Assembly (NCBI RefSeq): GCF_900112245.1
Contig: NZ_FOYX01000001.1
Coordinates: 248,001-312,000 of the forward strand
Origin: Maribacter stanieri
GTDB taxonomy: Bacteria > Bacteroidota > Bacteroidia > Flavobacteriales > Flavobacteriaceae
Length of the DNA stretch: 64,000 nucleotides
Reading direction: 5' to 3'
This document shows, one piece after another, positions 45,392-54,141 of the stretch; within the stretch, counting starts at the first letter, position 1; each line of letters opens with the position of its first letter. The position numbers were made by a program, and so were the translations under genes. The notes beneath the pieces are model-generated. The model had not been told where the DNA came from and searched no databases. It worked only from the letters and a program-made list of their open reading frames with translations.

Positions 45392-46024
45392 ATGAACTTA
45401 ATTGTTGCTAACGAATCACATTTTAAATACGCTCAGGATATCTGCGATACCATAGCAGATTCGGCTAAGGTTCGCGGAACAGGTATTGCGAAACGTACAC
45501 CAGAATACATCCAGAGAAAACTATCTAACGGCAATGCTATTTTAGCGTTGGACGGAGAGAAATTTGCAGGCTTTTGCTATATAGAGGTTTGGGGACATGA
45601 GAAATTTGTTGCCAATTCCGGACTAATAGTACACCCTGATTATAGGGGTCAAGGACTTGCAAAAAGTATAAAAGCTAGAATTTTTGAACTCAGCAGAGAA
45701 AAATTTCCTGATGCCAAAATATTTGGGATCACCACTGGTTTAGCCGTTATGAAAATTAACTACGAGCTTGGCTACAAACCTGTTACCTTTTCTGAGCTTA
45801 CAGATGATCCAGAGTTTTGGAAAGGTTGCCAAACTTGCAAAAATTTCGATATCCTTACCAGAACAGAACAAAAAATGTGCTTATGCACAGGTATGCTCTA
45901 TGATGGTAATGTTAAGAAAAAAACTGAGGAAGTAAAGCATGTGAACAGTAAGGCTTTTACAAGATTAAAAAGTATTAAAGAGAGTTTGTTCCTTAAAAAG
46001 AAAGTCGAAAAAAGTAAATCATAA
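45392..46024 (+). CDS. GNAT-family acetyltransferase, probable N-acetylglutamate synthase-type enzyme
   Basis: The 210-residue GNAT has its acetyl-CoA binding motif at VHPDYRGQGLAKSIKARIFE (about 88-107). Its C-terminal part carries CQTCKNFDI and CLCTGMLYD, a CxxC and CxC arrangement that may bind a metal and is absent from classical ArgA. It is the first gene of the arginine operon, and no canonical argA or argJ is seen in the operon. A role in acylating glutamate for arginine synthesis is therefore likely by position. This is inference; the acyl group could be acetyl or succinyl. Confidence 0.7.
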   Translation: MNLIVANESHFKYAQDICDTIADSAKVRGTGIAKRTPEYIQRKLSNGNAILALDGEKFAGFCYIEVWGHEKFVANSGLIVHPDYRGQGLAKSIKARIFELSREKFPDAKIFGITTGLAVMKINYELGYKPVTFSELTDDPEFWKGCQTCKNFDILTRTEQKMCLCTGMLYDGNVKKKTEEVKHVNSKAFTRLKSIKESLFLKKKVEKSKS

Positions 46025-46128
46025 TTCTGAAAAGAGACAAGAACGAGCTTCTATTTTAAAATATAGCTATTCTCTATTCAAATTGAATCATATAATTACC
46101 CGGATATACTGGGATTGAAAATATTAAA

Positions 46129-47316
46129 ATGAAAAAATTAGTACTAGCATACAGCGGCGGATTAGATACATCTTATTGCGCAAAACATTTATCAAAAGAC
46201 AAAGGCTTTGAAGTTCATGCAGTAAGTGTAAACACAGGTGGTTTTTCATCAGATGAAATAAAGGAAATAGAAAAAAAGGCTATTCAGTTAGGTGCTACTT
46301 CTTACACCTCTATTGATGCCGTACAAACGTTTTATGACAAGGTAGTTAAGTACCTTATTTTCGGAAACGTTCTAAAAAACAATACATACCCTCTTTCTGT
46401 TAGTGCAGAGAGAATAGTACAGGCTATTGAAATTGTAAACTACGCCAAAAAAGTAGGTGCTAAATATATCGCACATGGTAGTACAGGGGCAGGAAACGAT
46501 CAAGTTCGTTTCGATATGATTTTCCAAATCATTGCTCCTGAAATAGAAATTATCACCCCTATTAGAGATAACAAATTGGCAAGGGAAGAAGAGATTGCTT
46601 ATTTAAAAGAAAATGGGGTAGATTATCCTTGGGAAAAGGCCAAATACTCTATCAATAGAGGTTTATGGGGAACATCGGTAGGTGGCGAAGAAACTTTGAC
46701 TTCAGACAAAGCATTACCAGATAGTGCTTACCCAAGCCAGCTACAAGAAAAAAATCCGACAGATATTACTTTAACTTTTGAAAAAGGAGAATTAGTAGCG
46801 GTTAATGGAGAAAAAGATACGCCGGTAAACAACATTGAAAAAATTGAAGCTCTTGCATCTAAATATGCAATTGGTAGAGATATTCATGTTGGCGATACTA
46901 TTATTGGTACTAAAGGAAGAGTTGGTTTTGAAGCTCCCGCCTCATTAATTATCATAAAGGCGCACCATCTTTTAGAGAAGCATACGCTTACTAAATGGCA
47001 ACAATACCAAAAAGAGCAACAAGGTAATTTCTACGGTATGTTATTGCATGAAGGTAATTACCTAGATGCGGTAATGAGAAATATAGAGATCTTTTTGACC
47101 GACACTCAAAAAACCGTTTCAGGTGATGTATATGTTGGCTTATATCCTTTTCAGTTTAGGCTGCACGGTATTTCATCTAAACATGATTTAATGACAGATG
47201 CTTTCGGTAAATATGGCGAAGTAAATAAAGGCTGGACAGCAGATGATGCTAAAGGCTTTATAAAAATTCTATCTAATTCTGGAAAGATTTACAACCATGT
47301 GAATGGGGATCAATAA
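46129..47316 (+). CDS. argG: Argininosuccinate synthase
   Basis: The 395-residue enzyme joins citrulline and aspartate using ATP. The PP-loop LVLAYSGGLDTSYCAKHL is at residues 3-20. The citrulline/aspartate segments are GSTGAGNDQVRFDMIF, ITPIRDNKLAREEE and YSINRGLWGTSVGGEE. The length is that of the family. It follows the GNAT gene by 104 bases within the operon. Confidence 0.95.
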   Translation: MKKLVLAYSGGLDTSYCAKHLSKDKGFEVHAVSVNTGGFSSDEIKEIEKKAIQLGATSYTSIDAVQTFYDKVVKYLIFGNVLKNNTYPLSVSAERIVQAIEIVNYAKKVGAKYIAHGSTGAGNDQVRFDMIFQIIAPEIEIITPIRDNKLAREEEIAYLKENGVDYPWEKAKYSINRGLWGTSVGGEETLTSDKALPDSAYPSQLQEKNPTDITLTFEKGELVAVNGEKDTPVNNIEKIEALASKYAIGRDIHVGDTIIGTKGRVGFEAPASLIIIKAHHLLEKHTLTKWQQYQKEQQGNFYGMLLHEGNYLDAVMRNIEIFLTDTQKTVSGDVYVGLYPFQFRLHGISSKHDLMTDAFGKYGEVNKGWTADDAKGFIKILSNSGKIYNHVNGDQ

Positions 47317-47353
47317 GAGTAAAGATTTAGGAAAAAGTAGTATTAAGTAATGA

Positions 47354-47417
47354 GTACAAAGTATTAAGTAAAAAATTAAAAGTATCAACAAAGTACTTCG
47401 TACTTAATACTTTGTAC
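47354..47417. repeat. 17-bp perfect inverted repeat between argG and argC
   Basis: GTACAAAGTATTAAGTA (47354-47370) is the exact reverse complement of 47401-47417, with a 30-base interior. The interior contains a competing smaller palindrome (AAGTACTTCGTACTT at 47391-47405). The left arm also repeats AGTATTAAGTA found at 47339-47349. There is no T run, so it is not a simple terminator. It could cap or stabilise an RNA end or be a dispersed genomic repeat. Confidence 0.75.
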
Positions 47418-47450
47418 TTGATACTGATTTCTCATTCACAAAATAAAATT

Positions 47451-48425
47451 ATGATTAAAGCAGGAATTATTGGTGGATCTGGTTACACGGGTGGCGAACT
47501 TATTCGAATTCTATTGAATCACCCCGCCGCGGAAATAGATTTTGTCTACAGTACCACCAGAGCAGGTAAAAAGGTTACTACAGCACATCCAGACTTATTA
47601 GGAATAACAGATCTAGAATTTACAGGAAATGTAAACCTGAATGTCAATGTTGTTTTTCTGTGCCTAGGCCACGGTAACTCTACGGCTTTTTTAAAGGAAC
47701 ACAGCTTTTCTACAGATACTATTATTATCGATTTAAGTAACGATTTTAGACTAGTTGCAGATGCTAATTTTGATGGTAAACAGTTTGTATACGGATTACC
47801 GGAATTAAATAAAAGCGAAATAGAAAATGCCAAATACATAGCCAACCCTGGTTGTTTTGCAACAGCCATTCAATTGGCATTGCTTCCATTGGCAAAAGCA
47901 AAGCTCTTAGAAAATGAAGTGCATATAAATGCCGTAACAGGTAGTACAGGTGCAGGCGTTAGTCCGTCAGCCACTTCTCATTTTTCATGGCGAAACAATA
48001 ACGTAAGCTGGTACAAACCTTTTACGCATCAGCATTTGGGAGAAATCAATGAGAGTTTACATTCGCTTCAAGAAAATACTGGGAACTTATTTTTTATGCC
48101 CAATAGAGGAAATTTCACTCGTGGAATTTTAGCGACTTCGTATACCAAATTCGATGGGGATTTATCGGAAGCTAAAGTATTGTATCAAGATTTTTATAAG
48201 GATGCGGTCTTTACCCAAATTTCTGATGAGCCTATCAACTTAAAACAAGTGGTGAATACGAATCAGTGCCATATTCATTTGCATAAACACGATGATTTAT
48301 TACTGGTGACCTCAGCAATTGATAATCTATTAAAAGGTGCATCTGGGCAAGCCGTTCAAAATATGAATTTGATTTTAGGACTAGAAGAAAATTTAGGACT
48401 GAATTTAAAGGCAGGGGTATTTTAA
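47451..48425 (+). CDS. argC: N-acetyl-gamma-glutamyl-phosphate reductase
   Basis: The protein is 324 residues from ATG 47451, which puts the Rossmann motif KAGIIGGSGYTGGELIRIL at the N-terminus; the TTG-started longer frame lies in repeat DNA. The catalytic Cys is in NPGCFATAIQLALLPL (about 134). The enzyme reduces N-acylglutamyl phosphate to the semialdehyde with NADPH. It follows the inverted repeat and precedes proC. Confidence 0.93.
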   Translation: MIKAGIIGGSGYTGGELIRILLNHPAAEIDFVYSTTRAGKKVTTAHPDLLGITDLEFTGNVNLNVNVVFLCLGHGNSTAFLKEHSFSTDTIIIDLSNDFRLVADANFDGKQFVYGLPELNKSEIENAKYIANPGCFATAIQLALLPLAKAKLLENEVHINAVTGSTGAGVSPSATSHFSWRNNNVSWYKPFTHQHLGEINESLHSLQENTGNLFFMPNRGNFTRGILATSYTKFDGDLSEAKVLYQDFYKDAVFTQISDEPINLKQVVNTNQCHIHLHKHDDLLLVTSAIDNLLKGASGQAVQNMNLILGLEENLGLNLKAGVF

Positions 48426-48473
48426 CTTCCGCTACACTCAGTACTTTACTCATTACTAAATACTAATTACAAC

Positions 48474-49268
48474 ATGAAAATAGCTATTATAGGTACCGGT
48501 AATTTAGGACTTTCCATTGCAAACGGAATTCTAAAAAGTAATGGTGCCACTAGTATGTACCTTACTAAAAGGGATACTACATCTATTGCTGATTTTGAAA
48601 AATTTGATAAGGTTACGGTTACCAACGACAATCGTTTGGCTGTACAAAATTCAGACATCTTAATATTTGCCGTGCAACCTGTTCACTTTGCCGAAATTTT
48701 AGAAAGCATAAAAGACCTGTTAACTGAAAACCATGTAATTATTTCTACCATTACCGGTTTCGGAATCGAAAAAATAGAGGCAGTTATCGGTAAAGATAAT
48801 TATATTGTTAGAAGTATGCCTAATACCGCTATTTCTGTAGGCAAATCAATGACCTGTATTTGTAGTAATGAAAAAGGTAAAAAACGTATTGACTTAACAA
48901 AGGCTATTTTTAATAGAATGGGTCATTCTATGGAAATACCTGAAAACCAAATGCAGGCCGCAACGGTTATTTGTGCAAGTGGTATTGCTTTCTGGATGCG
49001 TTTAATACGTGCAACTACCCAAGGTGCCATACAATTAGGGTTTGATGCAAAAGAAGCACAAGAACTTGCCATGCACACCTGTAATGGCGCCGCAAGTTTA
49101 CTTATAGACTCTGGCAATCACCCAGAAGAAGAAATAGACCGTGTTACTACGCCAATGGGCTGTACAATAACCGGATTAAACGAAATGGAACACCAAGGTT
49201 TAAGTGCGTCTTTAATACGTGGCATTATTGCTTCTTATGATAAGATTACCGAATTTAAAACCAAGTAA
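48474..49268 (+). CDS. proC: Pyrroline-5-carboxylate reductase
   Basis: This 264-residue enzyme makes proline from pyrroline-5-carboxylate with NAD(P)H. It has the dinucleotide motif IAIIGTGNLGLSIANGIL, VRSMPNTAISVG and the C-terminal family signature DRVTTPMGCTITGLNEME. It is embedded in the arginine operon, so proline and arginine synthesis are co-expressed. The pathways share glutamate and glutamate-semialdehyde-type intermediates. Confidence 0.93.
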   Translation: MKIAIIGTGNLGLSIANGILKSNGATSMYLTKRDTTSIADFEKFDKVTVTNDNRLAVQNSDILIFAVQPVHFAEILESIKDLLTENHVIISTITGFGIEKIEAVIGKDNYIVRSMPNTAISVGKSMTCICSNEKGKKRIDLTKAIFNRMGHSMEIPENQMQAATVICASGIAFWMRLIRATTQGAIQLGFDAKEAQELAMHTCNGAASLLIDSGNHPEEEIDRVTTPMGCTITGLNEMEHQGLSASLIRGIIASYDKITEFKTK

Positions 49269-49315
49269 AACAGCAATAAAATGAGTTCTTTTTTGAACTT
49301 GAATCTTTTTGAATT

Positions 49316-50440
49316 ATGAAATTATTCGACGTTTACCCATTATATAATGTTACCCCTATTTCCGCTAAAGGAATTGTAGTGACCGACGATAAAGGTCAAG
49401 ACTACTTAGATTTCTACGGCGGGCATGCCGTAATATCCATTGGTCATACGCACCCACATTATGTGCAACGTTTAAAAGACCAGTTAGATAAAATAGGGTT
49501 TTATAGTAATGCTGTTCAAAATCCGCTACAAGAGGAACTAGCAGAAAAACTTGGTGTAATTTCTAAGTGTGAAGATTATAACCTTTTTATGTGTAACTCT
49601 GGCGCCGAGGCAAATGAAAACGCACTTAAAATGGCATCTTTTGCAACAGGGAAATCTAAAATTATAGCTTTTAACAACGGATTTCACGGGCGTACTTCTG
49701 CTGCCGTGGCGGTTACGGATAATCCTTCTATAAATGCTGAAATTAACCAACAGCATGAAGTAGTTTTTCTTGACCTGAATGACATAAAAGGTTTTGAACG
49801 AGAAATTTCCAAGAATGTCTGCGCCGTAATTATAGAATCTATACAAGGAGTAGGTGGACTAGATGAACCTACCACAGAATTTTTACAGAAAGTAGCAGCA
49901 CTATGTAAAGAAAATGATGCTTTATTAATTGCTGATGAAGTACAATCGGGATTTGGTAGAAGTGGTAAGTTTTTTGGATTTCAGCATCATAATATACAAC
50001 CTGATATCATTAGTATCGCTAAAGGTATGGGTAACGGCTTCCCTGTTGGCGGCGTTCTTATTCATGAGAATATTAAGGCAAAATACGGAATGCTAGGTAC
50101 CACTTTTGGTGGTAATCATTTGGCTTGTGTAGCTACATTAGCTGTTTTAGATGTCATTGAAGGAGAAAACTTAATTGCAAATGCTGAAGAACTCGGGATT
50201 TATTTCAATGAAAAGGCAAAAGAAATTCCGCAAGTAAAACGAGTAAAAGGAAAAGGTTTAATGCTAGGATTAGAATTTGATTTTCAAGTAGCTGATCTAC
50301 GTAAAAAATTGATTCACGAGCATCACCTTTTCACCGGTGGTGCAAAAGATAAAACGGTACTTAGAGTATTACCGGCATTGAATATTACCAAACAAGATTT
50401 AGACGTGTTTTTCACCGCTCTTAAGACTGCTTTATCATGA
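49316..50440 (+). CDS. argD: Acetylornithine/succinylornithine aminotransferase
   Basis: This 374-residue PLP enzyme is in class III aminotransferases. Motifs are YLDFYGGHAVISIGHTHP, NSGAEANENALKMA, HGRTSAAVAVT, LLIADEVQSGFGRSGKF (Asp for PLP nitrogen) and ISIAKGMGNGFPVGG, whose Lys forms the Schiff base. The enzyme converts N-acylglutamate semialdehyde to N-acylornithine. It overlaps proA by four bases. Confidence 0.93.
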   Translation: MKLFDVYPLYNVTPISAKGIVVTDDKGQDYLDFYGGHAVISIGHTHPHYVQRLKDQLDKIGFYSNAVQNPLQEELAEKLGVISKCEDYNLFMCNSGAEANENALKMASFATGKSKIIAFNNGFHGRTSAAVAVTDNPSINAEINQQHEVVFLDLNDIKGFEREISKNVCAVIIESIQGVGGLDEPTTEFLQKVAALCKENDALLIADEVQSGFGRSGKFFGFQHHNIQPDIISIAKGMGNGFPVGGVLIHENIKAKYGMLGTTFGGNHLACVATLAVLDVIEGENLIANAEELGIYFNEKAKEIPQVKRVKGKGLMLGLEFDFQVADLRKKLIHEHHLFTGGAKDKTVLRVLPALNITKQDLDVFFTALKTALS

Positions 50441-51633
50441 TAAAAACGCTCAGCTTAGCAAAAAGGAATGCCGTTCTAAAACGCATGGCAGAATTGGTTC
50501 AACAAGAAGAATCTATTTTAATATCTGCAAATGAGAAAGATTTAAATTCTTTCGAATCTGCTGACATTGCAATGATCGACCGTTTAAAGGTGGATAAAGA
50601 TAAGGTTAGAGAAATGGTTTCTTCCTTAAAAAAATTAGCTGCACTAGCTGATCCTTTACATGTAGAACGTTTTCAATTTACGCATGACAATGGTTTAGAA
50701 ATTAGTAATAAAACAGCCCCGTTCGGCACTATCATGATCATTTATGAATCTAGACCAGATGTCACTATTGAAGCTGCCGGTATTGCTTTTAAATCTGGAA
50801 ACAAGATTTTATTAAAAGGTGGGAAAGAATCGTTGAACTCGAACTTGGTTTTAGTCAATTTGTGGCATAAAGCTTTAGAATCTTGTGACTGTTCTGAGGA
50901 TTGGATTACGTACTTGAATTATTCAAGAACAGAAACGCAGCAGTTTCTAGAAAAACCAGCTCAAAAACTAGATTTAATTGTACCGCGTGGTGGTGAAAGA
51001 TTGATTGCTTTTGTAAAGCAACATGCGCAATGCCCTGTAATTGTTAGCGGCCGTGGAAACAACTTTGTATATGTTTCTCATGAAGCAGATTTGCAAATGG
51101 CTTTAGATGTAATCATCAATGCCAAGACCACAAAAATATCGGCATGTAACGCGGTTGACAAAGTAATTATCTCTAGAGATTTACCCCGTAAAATGGAGTT
51201 TTTAAATCACTTGGTTAAAACGCTTAAAAAATATGATGTGTCCATTTTGACCGATGCTAAACTAGCTGGGTTAGATGGTACTTCTCAAATGGAAAATGAG
51301 TCCGTGTGGTATGAAGAATTTCTAGATTATAAAATTGTTATTGGACAAGTGCCCGATGTCGATGAGGCCATACAACTTATCAACACCTACGGTGGCGGGC
51401 ATTCAGCTGCCATTATCACAAAAGACGAAGAAGAGGCAGATACTTTTATGCAATCTGTAGATACTGCGGCTGTATATCATAATGCATCTACCCGTTTTAC
51501 TGATGGCGGACAATTTGGATTAGGTGGCGAACTGGCAATCAGCACCGATAAATTACACCAACGCGGACCAATTGGCTTACAGCACTTAGTTACCAATAAA
51601 TGGTACGTCAAAGGAAATGGTCAAGTTAGATAG
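50437..51633 (+). CDS. proA: Glutamate-5-semialdehyde dehydrogenase (gamma-glutamyl phosphate reductase)
   Basis: The 398-residue aldehyde-dehydrogenase-fold enzyme has the segments PFGTIMIIYESRPDVTIEAA, LKGGKESLNSN, LIVPRGGERLI, the catalytic Cys region KISACNAVDKVII and TRFTDGGQFGLGGELAISTD. It makes glutamate semialdehyde for proline. Its start overlaps the argD stop by four bases. proB follows, separated by a 46-base spacer with tandem GTTAG-like words. Confidence 0.93.
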   Translation: MIKTLSLAKRNAVLKRMAELVQQEESILISANEKDLNSFESADIAMIDRLKVDKDKVREMVSSLKKLAALADPLHVERFQFTHDNGLEISNKTAPFGTIMIIYESRPDVTIEAAGIAFKSGNKILLKGGKESLNSNLVLVNLWHKALESCDCSEDWITYLNYSRTETQQFLEKPAQKLDLIVPRGGERLIAFVKQHAQCPVIVSGRGNNFVYVSHEADLQMALDVIINAKTTKISACNAVDKVIISRDLPRKMEFLNHLVKTLKKYDVSILTDAKLAGLDGTSQMENESVWYEEFLDYKIVIGQVPDVDEAIQLINTYGGGHSAAIITKDEEEADTFMQSVDTAAVYHNASTRFTDGGQFGLGGELAISTDKLHQRGPIGLQHLVTNKWYVKGNGQVR

Positions 51634-51679
51634 TTAGGAGTTAGGTAGAAATAATTACCCTGACGAAAACGAAACAAGC

Positions 51680-52447
51680 ATGTTGAAAAAGAGAATTTTA
51701 TTGAAATTGGGTTCCAATACCTTAACGAAAGACACTGATCATATCTCCCGTGGTAAAATCGAAGATATTGGTAGGCAAATAGCAGCCTTAAAAGATCAAT
51801 ATGAATTCATTATTGTGAGTTCTGGGGCTATTGCCGCAGCAAAACAATTTGTGAAACTGGAGCATAATGGTGAAGAAATCAATGTAAAACAGGCATTGGC
51901 TTCTATTGGACAGCCACACCTTATGCGTATTTTTCAAGAGAATTTTAGGGAGCTTGGGCTTTTTACATCTCAATGTTTGTTGTCATATTCAGATTTTGAA
52001 AAAGAGCAAACTAGAGTGAATATTAAAAATACAATCAACGTTCTTGTCGCTAATAATTTCATCCCTATCATTAATGAAAATGACACGGTAGCAACAGATG
52101 AAATTAAGTTTGGAGACAACGATAAATTAGCAGGACTAACAGCCTCTCTTTTATCCGCAGACATTCTAATTATCGCCACCAATACTGACGGTATATATAC
52201 GAAATCATCACTATCTACTTCCAAACCAAAAACAATTGAATCCGTATCAGATTTAAGCATTTTATTAAAAGAAATAGGGGAATCTAAATCTACCCATGGC
52301 ACTGGCGGAATGCAATCTAAAATAGATGCAGCAACCATCGCTCAAAAAGCAGGTATTGAAACTTGGATTACAAATGGTTTAAAAGATCACTTCATTACCG
52401 ACGCCATTGATAACAAAAGCATATTTACAAAAATTAAAGCATCATGA
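51680..52447 (+). CDS. proB: Glutamate 5-kinase (short form without PUA domain)
   Basis: The 255-residue amino-acid kinase has KKRILLKLGSNTLTKD, FIIVSSGAIAAAKQ, PIINENDTVATDEIKFGDND and GTGGMQSKIDAATIAQKAGI. It is shorter than the E. coli enzyme (367) because the C-terminal PUA domain is absent, a form common in several phyla. It makes gamma-glutamyl phosphate from glutamate, the regulated first step of proline synthesis. It overlaps the carbamoyltransferase gene by four bases. Confidence 0.93.
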   Translation: MLKKRILLKLGSNTLTKDTDHISRGKIEDIGRQIAALKDQYEFIIVSSGAIAAAKQFVKLEHNGEEINVKQALASIGQPHLMRIFQENFRELGLFTSQCLLSYSDFEKEQTRVNIKNTINVLVANNFIPIINENDTVATDEIKFGDNDKLAGLTASLLSADILIIATNTDGIYTKSSLSTSKPKTIESVSDLSILLKEIGESKSTHGTGGMQSKIDAATIAQKAGIETWITNGLKDHFITDAIDNKSIFTKIKAS

Positions 52448-53382
52448 ATTACCTTTCTATAAATGATATTGACTCTTTATCTACTTGGGTAAAAGAAGCT
52501 ATATCGCTTAAAAAACAACCAAAGAAACATAAAGCTTTGGGAAGTGATAAAACTATCGGACTCCTATTTTTCAATAACTCGCTACGTACTCGTTTAAGCA
52601 CTCAAAAAGCGGCTATGAATCTGGGTATGGAAGTTATTGTTATGAACTTTGGCAGTGAAGGTTGGGCTTTAGAATATGCCGACGGTACTGTTATGGACCA
52701 AGGTACATCTGAACATATAAAGGAAGCTGCGCAGGTAATTTCTCAATATTGCGACATCATTGCAATACGTGCTTTTGCAGGCTTAAAAGACAAAGAATTA
52801 GATGAAACAGAAGAAGTACTGAACGGCTTTAAAACATATGCATCTGTGCCTATCGTAAATATGGAGAGCTCTGTTGGTCACCCTTTACAGGCACTTACAG
52901 ATGCCATTACTTTAGAAGAGCACAACTTTAAGAACAACCCAAAAGTAGTTTTGTCATGGGCACCACACCCACGAGCATTACCACACGCAGTTGCCAATTC
53001 ATTTATTCAAATGATGCAGAAGCAAAATGCAGAATTTGTTATTACACATCCTGAAGGATATGATCTTGACCCTAACATAACCAAAGATTCTAAAATAGAA
53101 TATGATCAAGAGAAAGCATTGGAAAATGCTGATTTTGTTTATGTAAAAAACTGGAGCAGTTATACTGATTATGGCCAGATAAAATCTCAAGATAAGAATT
53201 GGGAAATGACCTTAAAAAAACTGGGCAAGGCAAAATTTATGCACTGTTTACCAGTACGTAGAAATGTTGTAGTTGCAGATGAAGTTTTAGATAGTGAGCA
53301 ATCTTTGGTCATAGAGCAGGCCAATAACAGAACGTATGCCGCACAATTAGTTTTAAAGAAAATACTAGAAGATTTAAAATAA
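52444..53382 (+). CDS. argF': N-acylornithine carbamoyltransferase (ArgF' type)
   Basis: This 312-residue carbamoyltransferase has the carbamoyl-phosphate motif FFNNSLRTRLSTQKAA and the family-typical MEVIVMNFGSEGWALEY and MHCLPVRRNVVVADEVLD. The sequence belongs to the N-acetyl/N-succinylornithine carbamoyltransferase branch, not classical ornithine carbamoyltransferase: the usual SMRT(R) and HCLP contexts differ and argE lies downstream. At the position I align with Pro90 (succinyl, Bacteroides fragilis) or Glu92 (acetyl, Xanthomonas), it has Ser in GTSEHIKEAAQ. The acyl group cannot be called with certainty. Confidence 0.9.
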   Translation: MNYLSINDIDSLSTWVKEAISLKKQPKKHKALGSDKTIGLLFFNNSLRTRLSTQKAAMNLGMEVIVMNFGSEGWALEYADGTVMDQGTSEHIKEAAQVISQYCDIIAIRAFAGLKDKELDETEEVLNGFKTYASVPIVNMESSVGHPLQALTDAITLEEHNFKNNPKVVLSWAPHPRALPHAVANSFIQMMQKQNAEFVITHPEGYDLDPNITKDSKIEYDQEKALENADFVYVKNWSSYTDYGQIKSQDKNWEMTLKKLGKAKFMHCLPVRRNVVVADEVLDSEQSLVIEQANNRTYAAQLVLKKILEDLK

Positions 53383-53387
53383 AAACA

Positions 53388-54140
53388 GTGTACAAACTCG
53401 AGAACAAAGTAGCAATTATTACAGGAGCAACCAGTGGAATGGGTAAAGCCATAGCCAATTCATTTGTCGCAAATGGTGCCCAAGTAATTTTATCTGGTCG
53501 CGATGAAACTCGAGGTAATTCCTTATCTGCTGAACTAGGTGAAAATACTGTTTTTGTAGCTGGCGATATCAGAATTCCTGAATACAACGAGCAATTGGTC
53601 AAAGCAGCTATTCATCATTTTGGCAAACTGGATATAGTTTCCATGAATGCAGGAATACTTGGTATAGGCAGTGTAACCGATTTACCAGATGAGTTATGGA
53701 AGAACACCATGGATACCAACTTGTCTTCCATCTTCTATCTATCAAAATATGCAATACCTGAACTCCGAAAAAACGAGGGTTCTTCTATTTTAATAAATGC
53801 CTCTATAGCCGCTTATAAAAGTTTTCCAAACCACCCTGCGTATTGTGCTTCCAAAGCCGGAGCACTAGCACTAATGCGCCAAATGGCCGTCGAGTATGGT
53901 CCTGAAATCAGGGTAAATGCAATATGCCCCGGACCAGTAGATACTCCGCTACTTTGGAATTCGGCAAAGGCTTTTGACAACCCCAAAAAAGCTGTAGAGA
54001 ATGCAGCGAACAAAACATTATTAAAACGACTGGGCAAACCAAATGAAATCGCTAATCTTGCTTTATTTCTAGTATCAGATGATGCTTCTTGGATTACAGG
54101 CACGGCAATGACTATAGATGGCGGAATTTTAAATGCTTAA
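53388..54140 (+). CDS. Short-chain dehydrogenase/reductase inside the arginine operon
   Basis: The 250-residue SDR starts with GTG 53388, five bases after argF'. It has the cofactor motif IITGATSGMGKAIANSF, the NAG motif in VSMNAGILGIG, a catalytic Ser in LINASIAAYKSF and YCASK. The C-terminus is WITGTAMTIDGGILNA, as in classical 3-ketoacyl/glucose-dehydrogenase-like SDRs. It is not a known arginine or proline step. The substrate is unknown; an aldehyde or keto side product of the pathway is possible. Confidence 0.88.
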   Translation: MYKLENKVAIITGATSGMGKAIANSFVANGAQVILSGRDETRGNSLSAELGENTVFVAGDIRIPEYNEQLVKAAIHHFGKLDIVSMNAGILGIGSVTDLPDELWKNTMDTNLSSIFYLSKYAIPELRKNEGSSILINASIAAYKSFPNHPAYCASKAGALALMRQMAVEYGPEIRVNAICPGPVDTPLLWNSAKAFDNPKKAVENAANKTLLKRLGKPNEIANLALFLVSDDASWITGTAMTIDGGILNA

Positions 54141-54141
54141 C

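Noticed and set aside
51618-51650. GTTAG-like repeats after proA as a regulatory element
   Set aside because: Only three imperfect copies in AT-rich spacer DNA; too weak to call.
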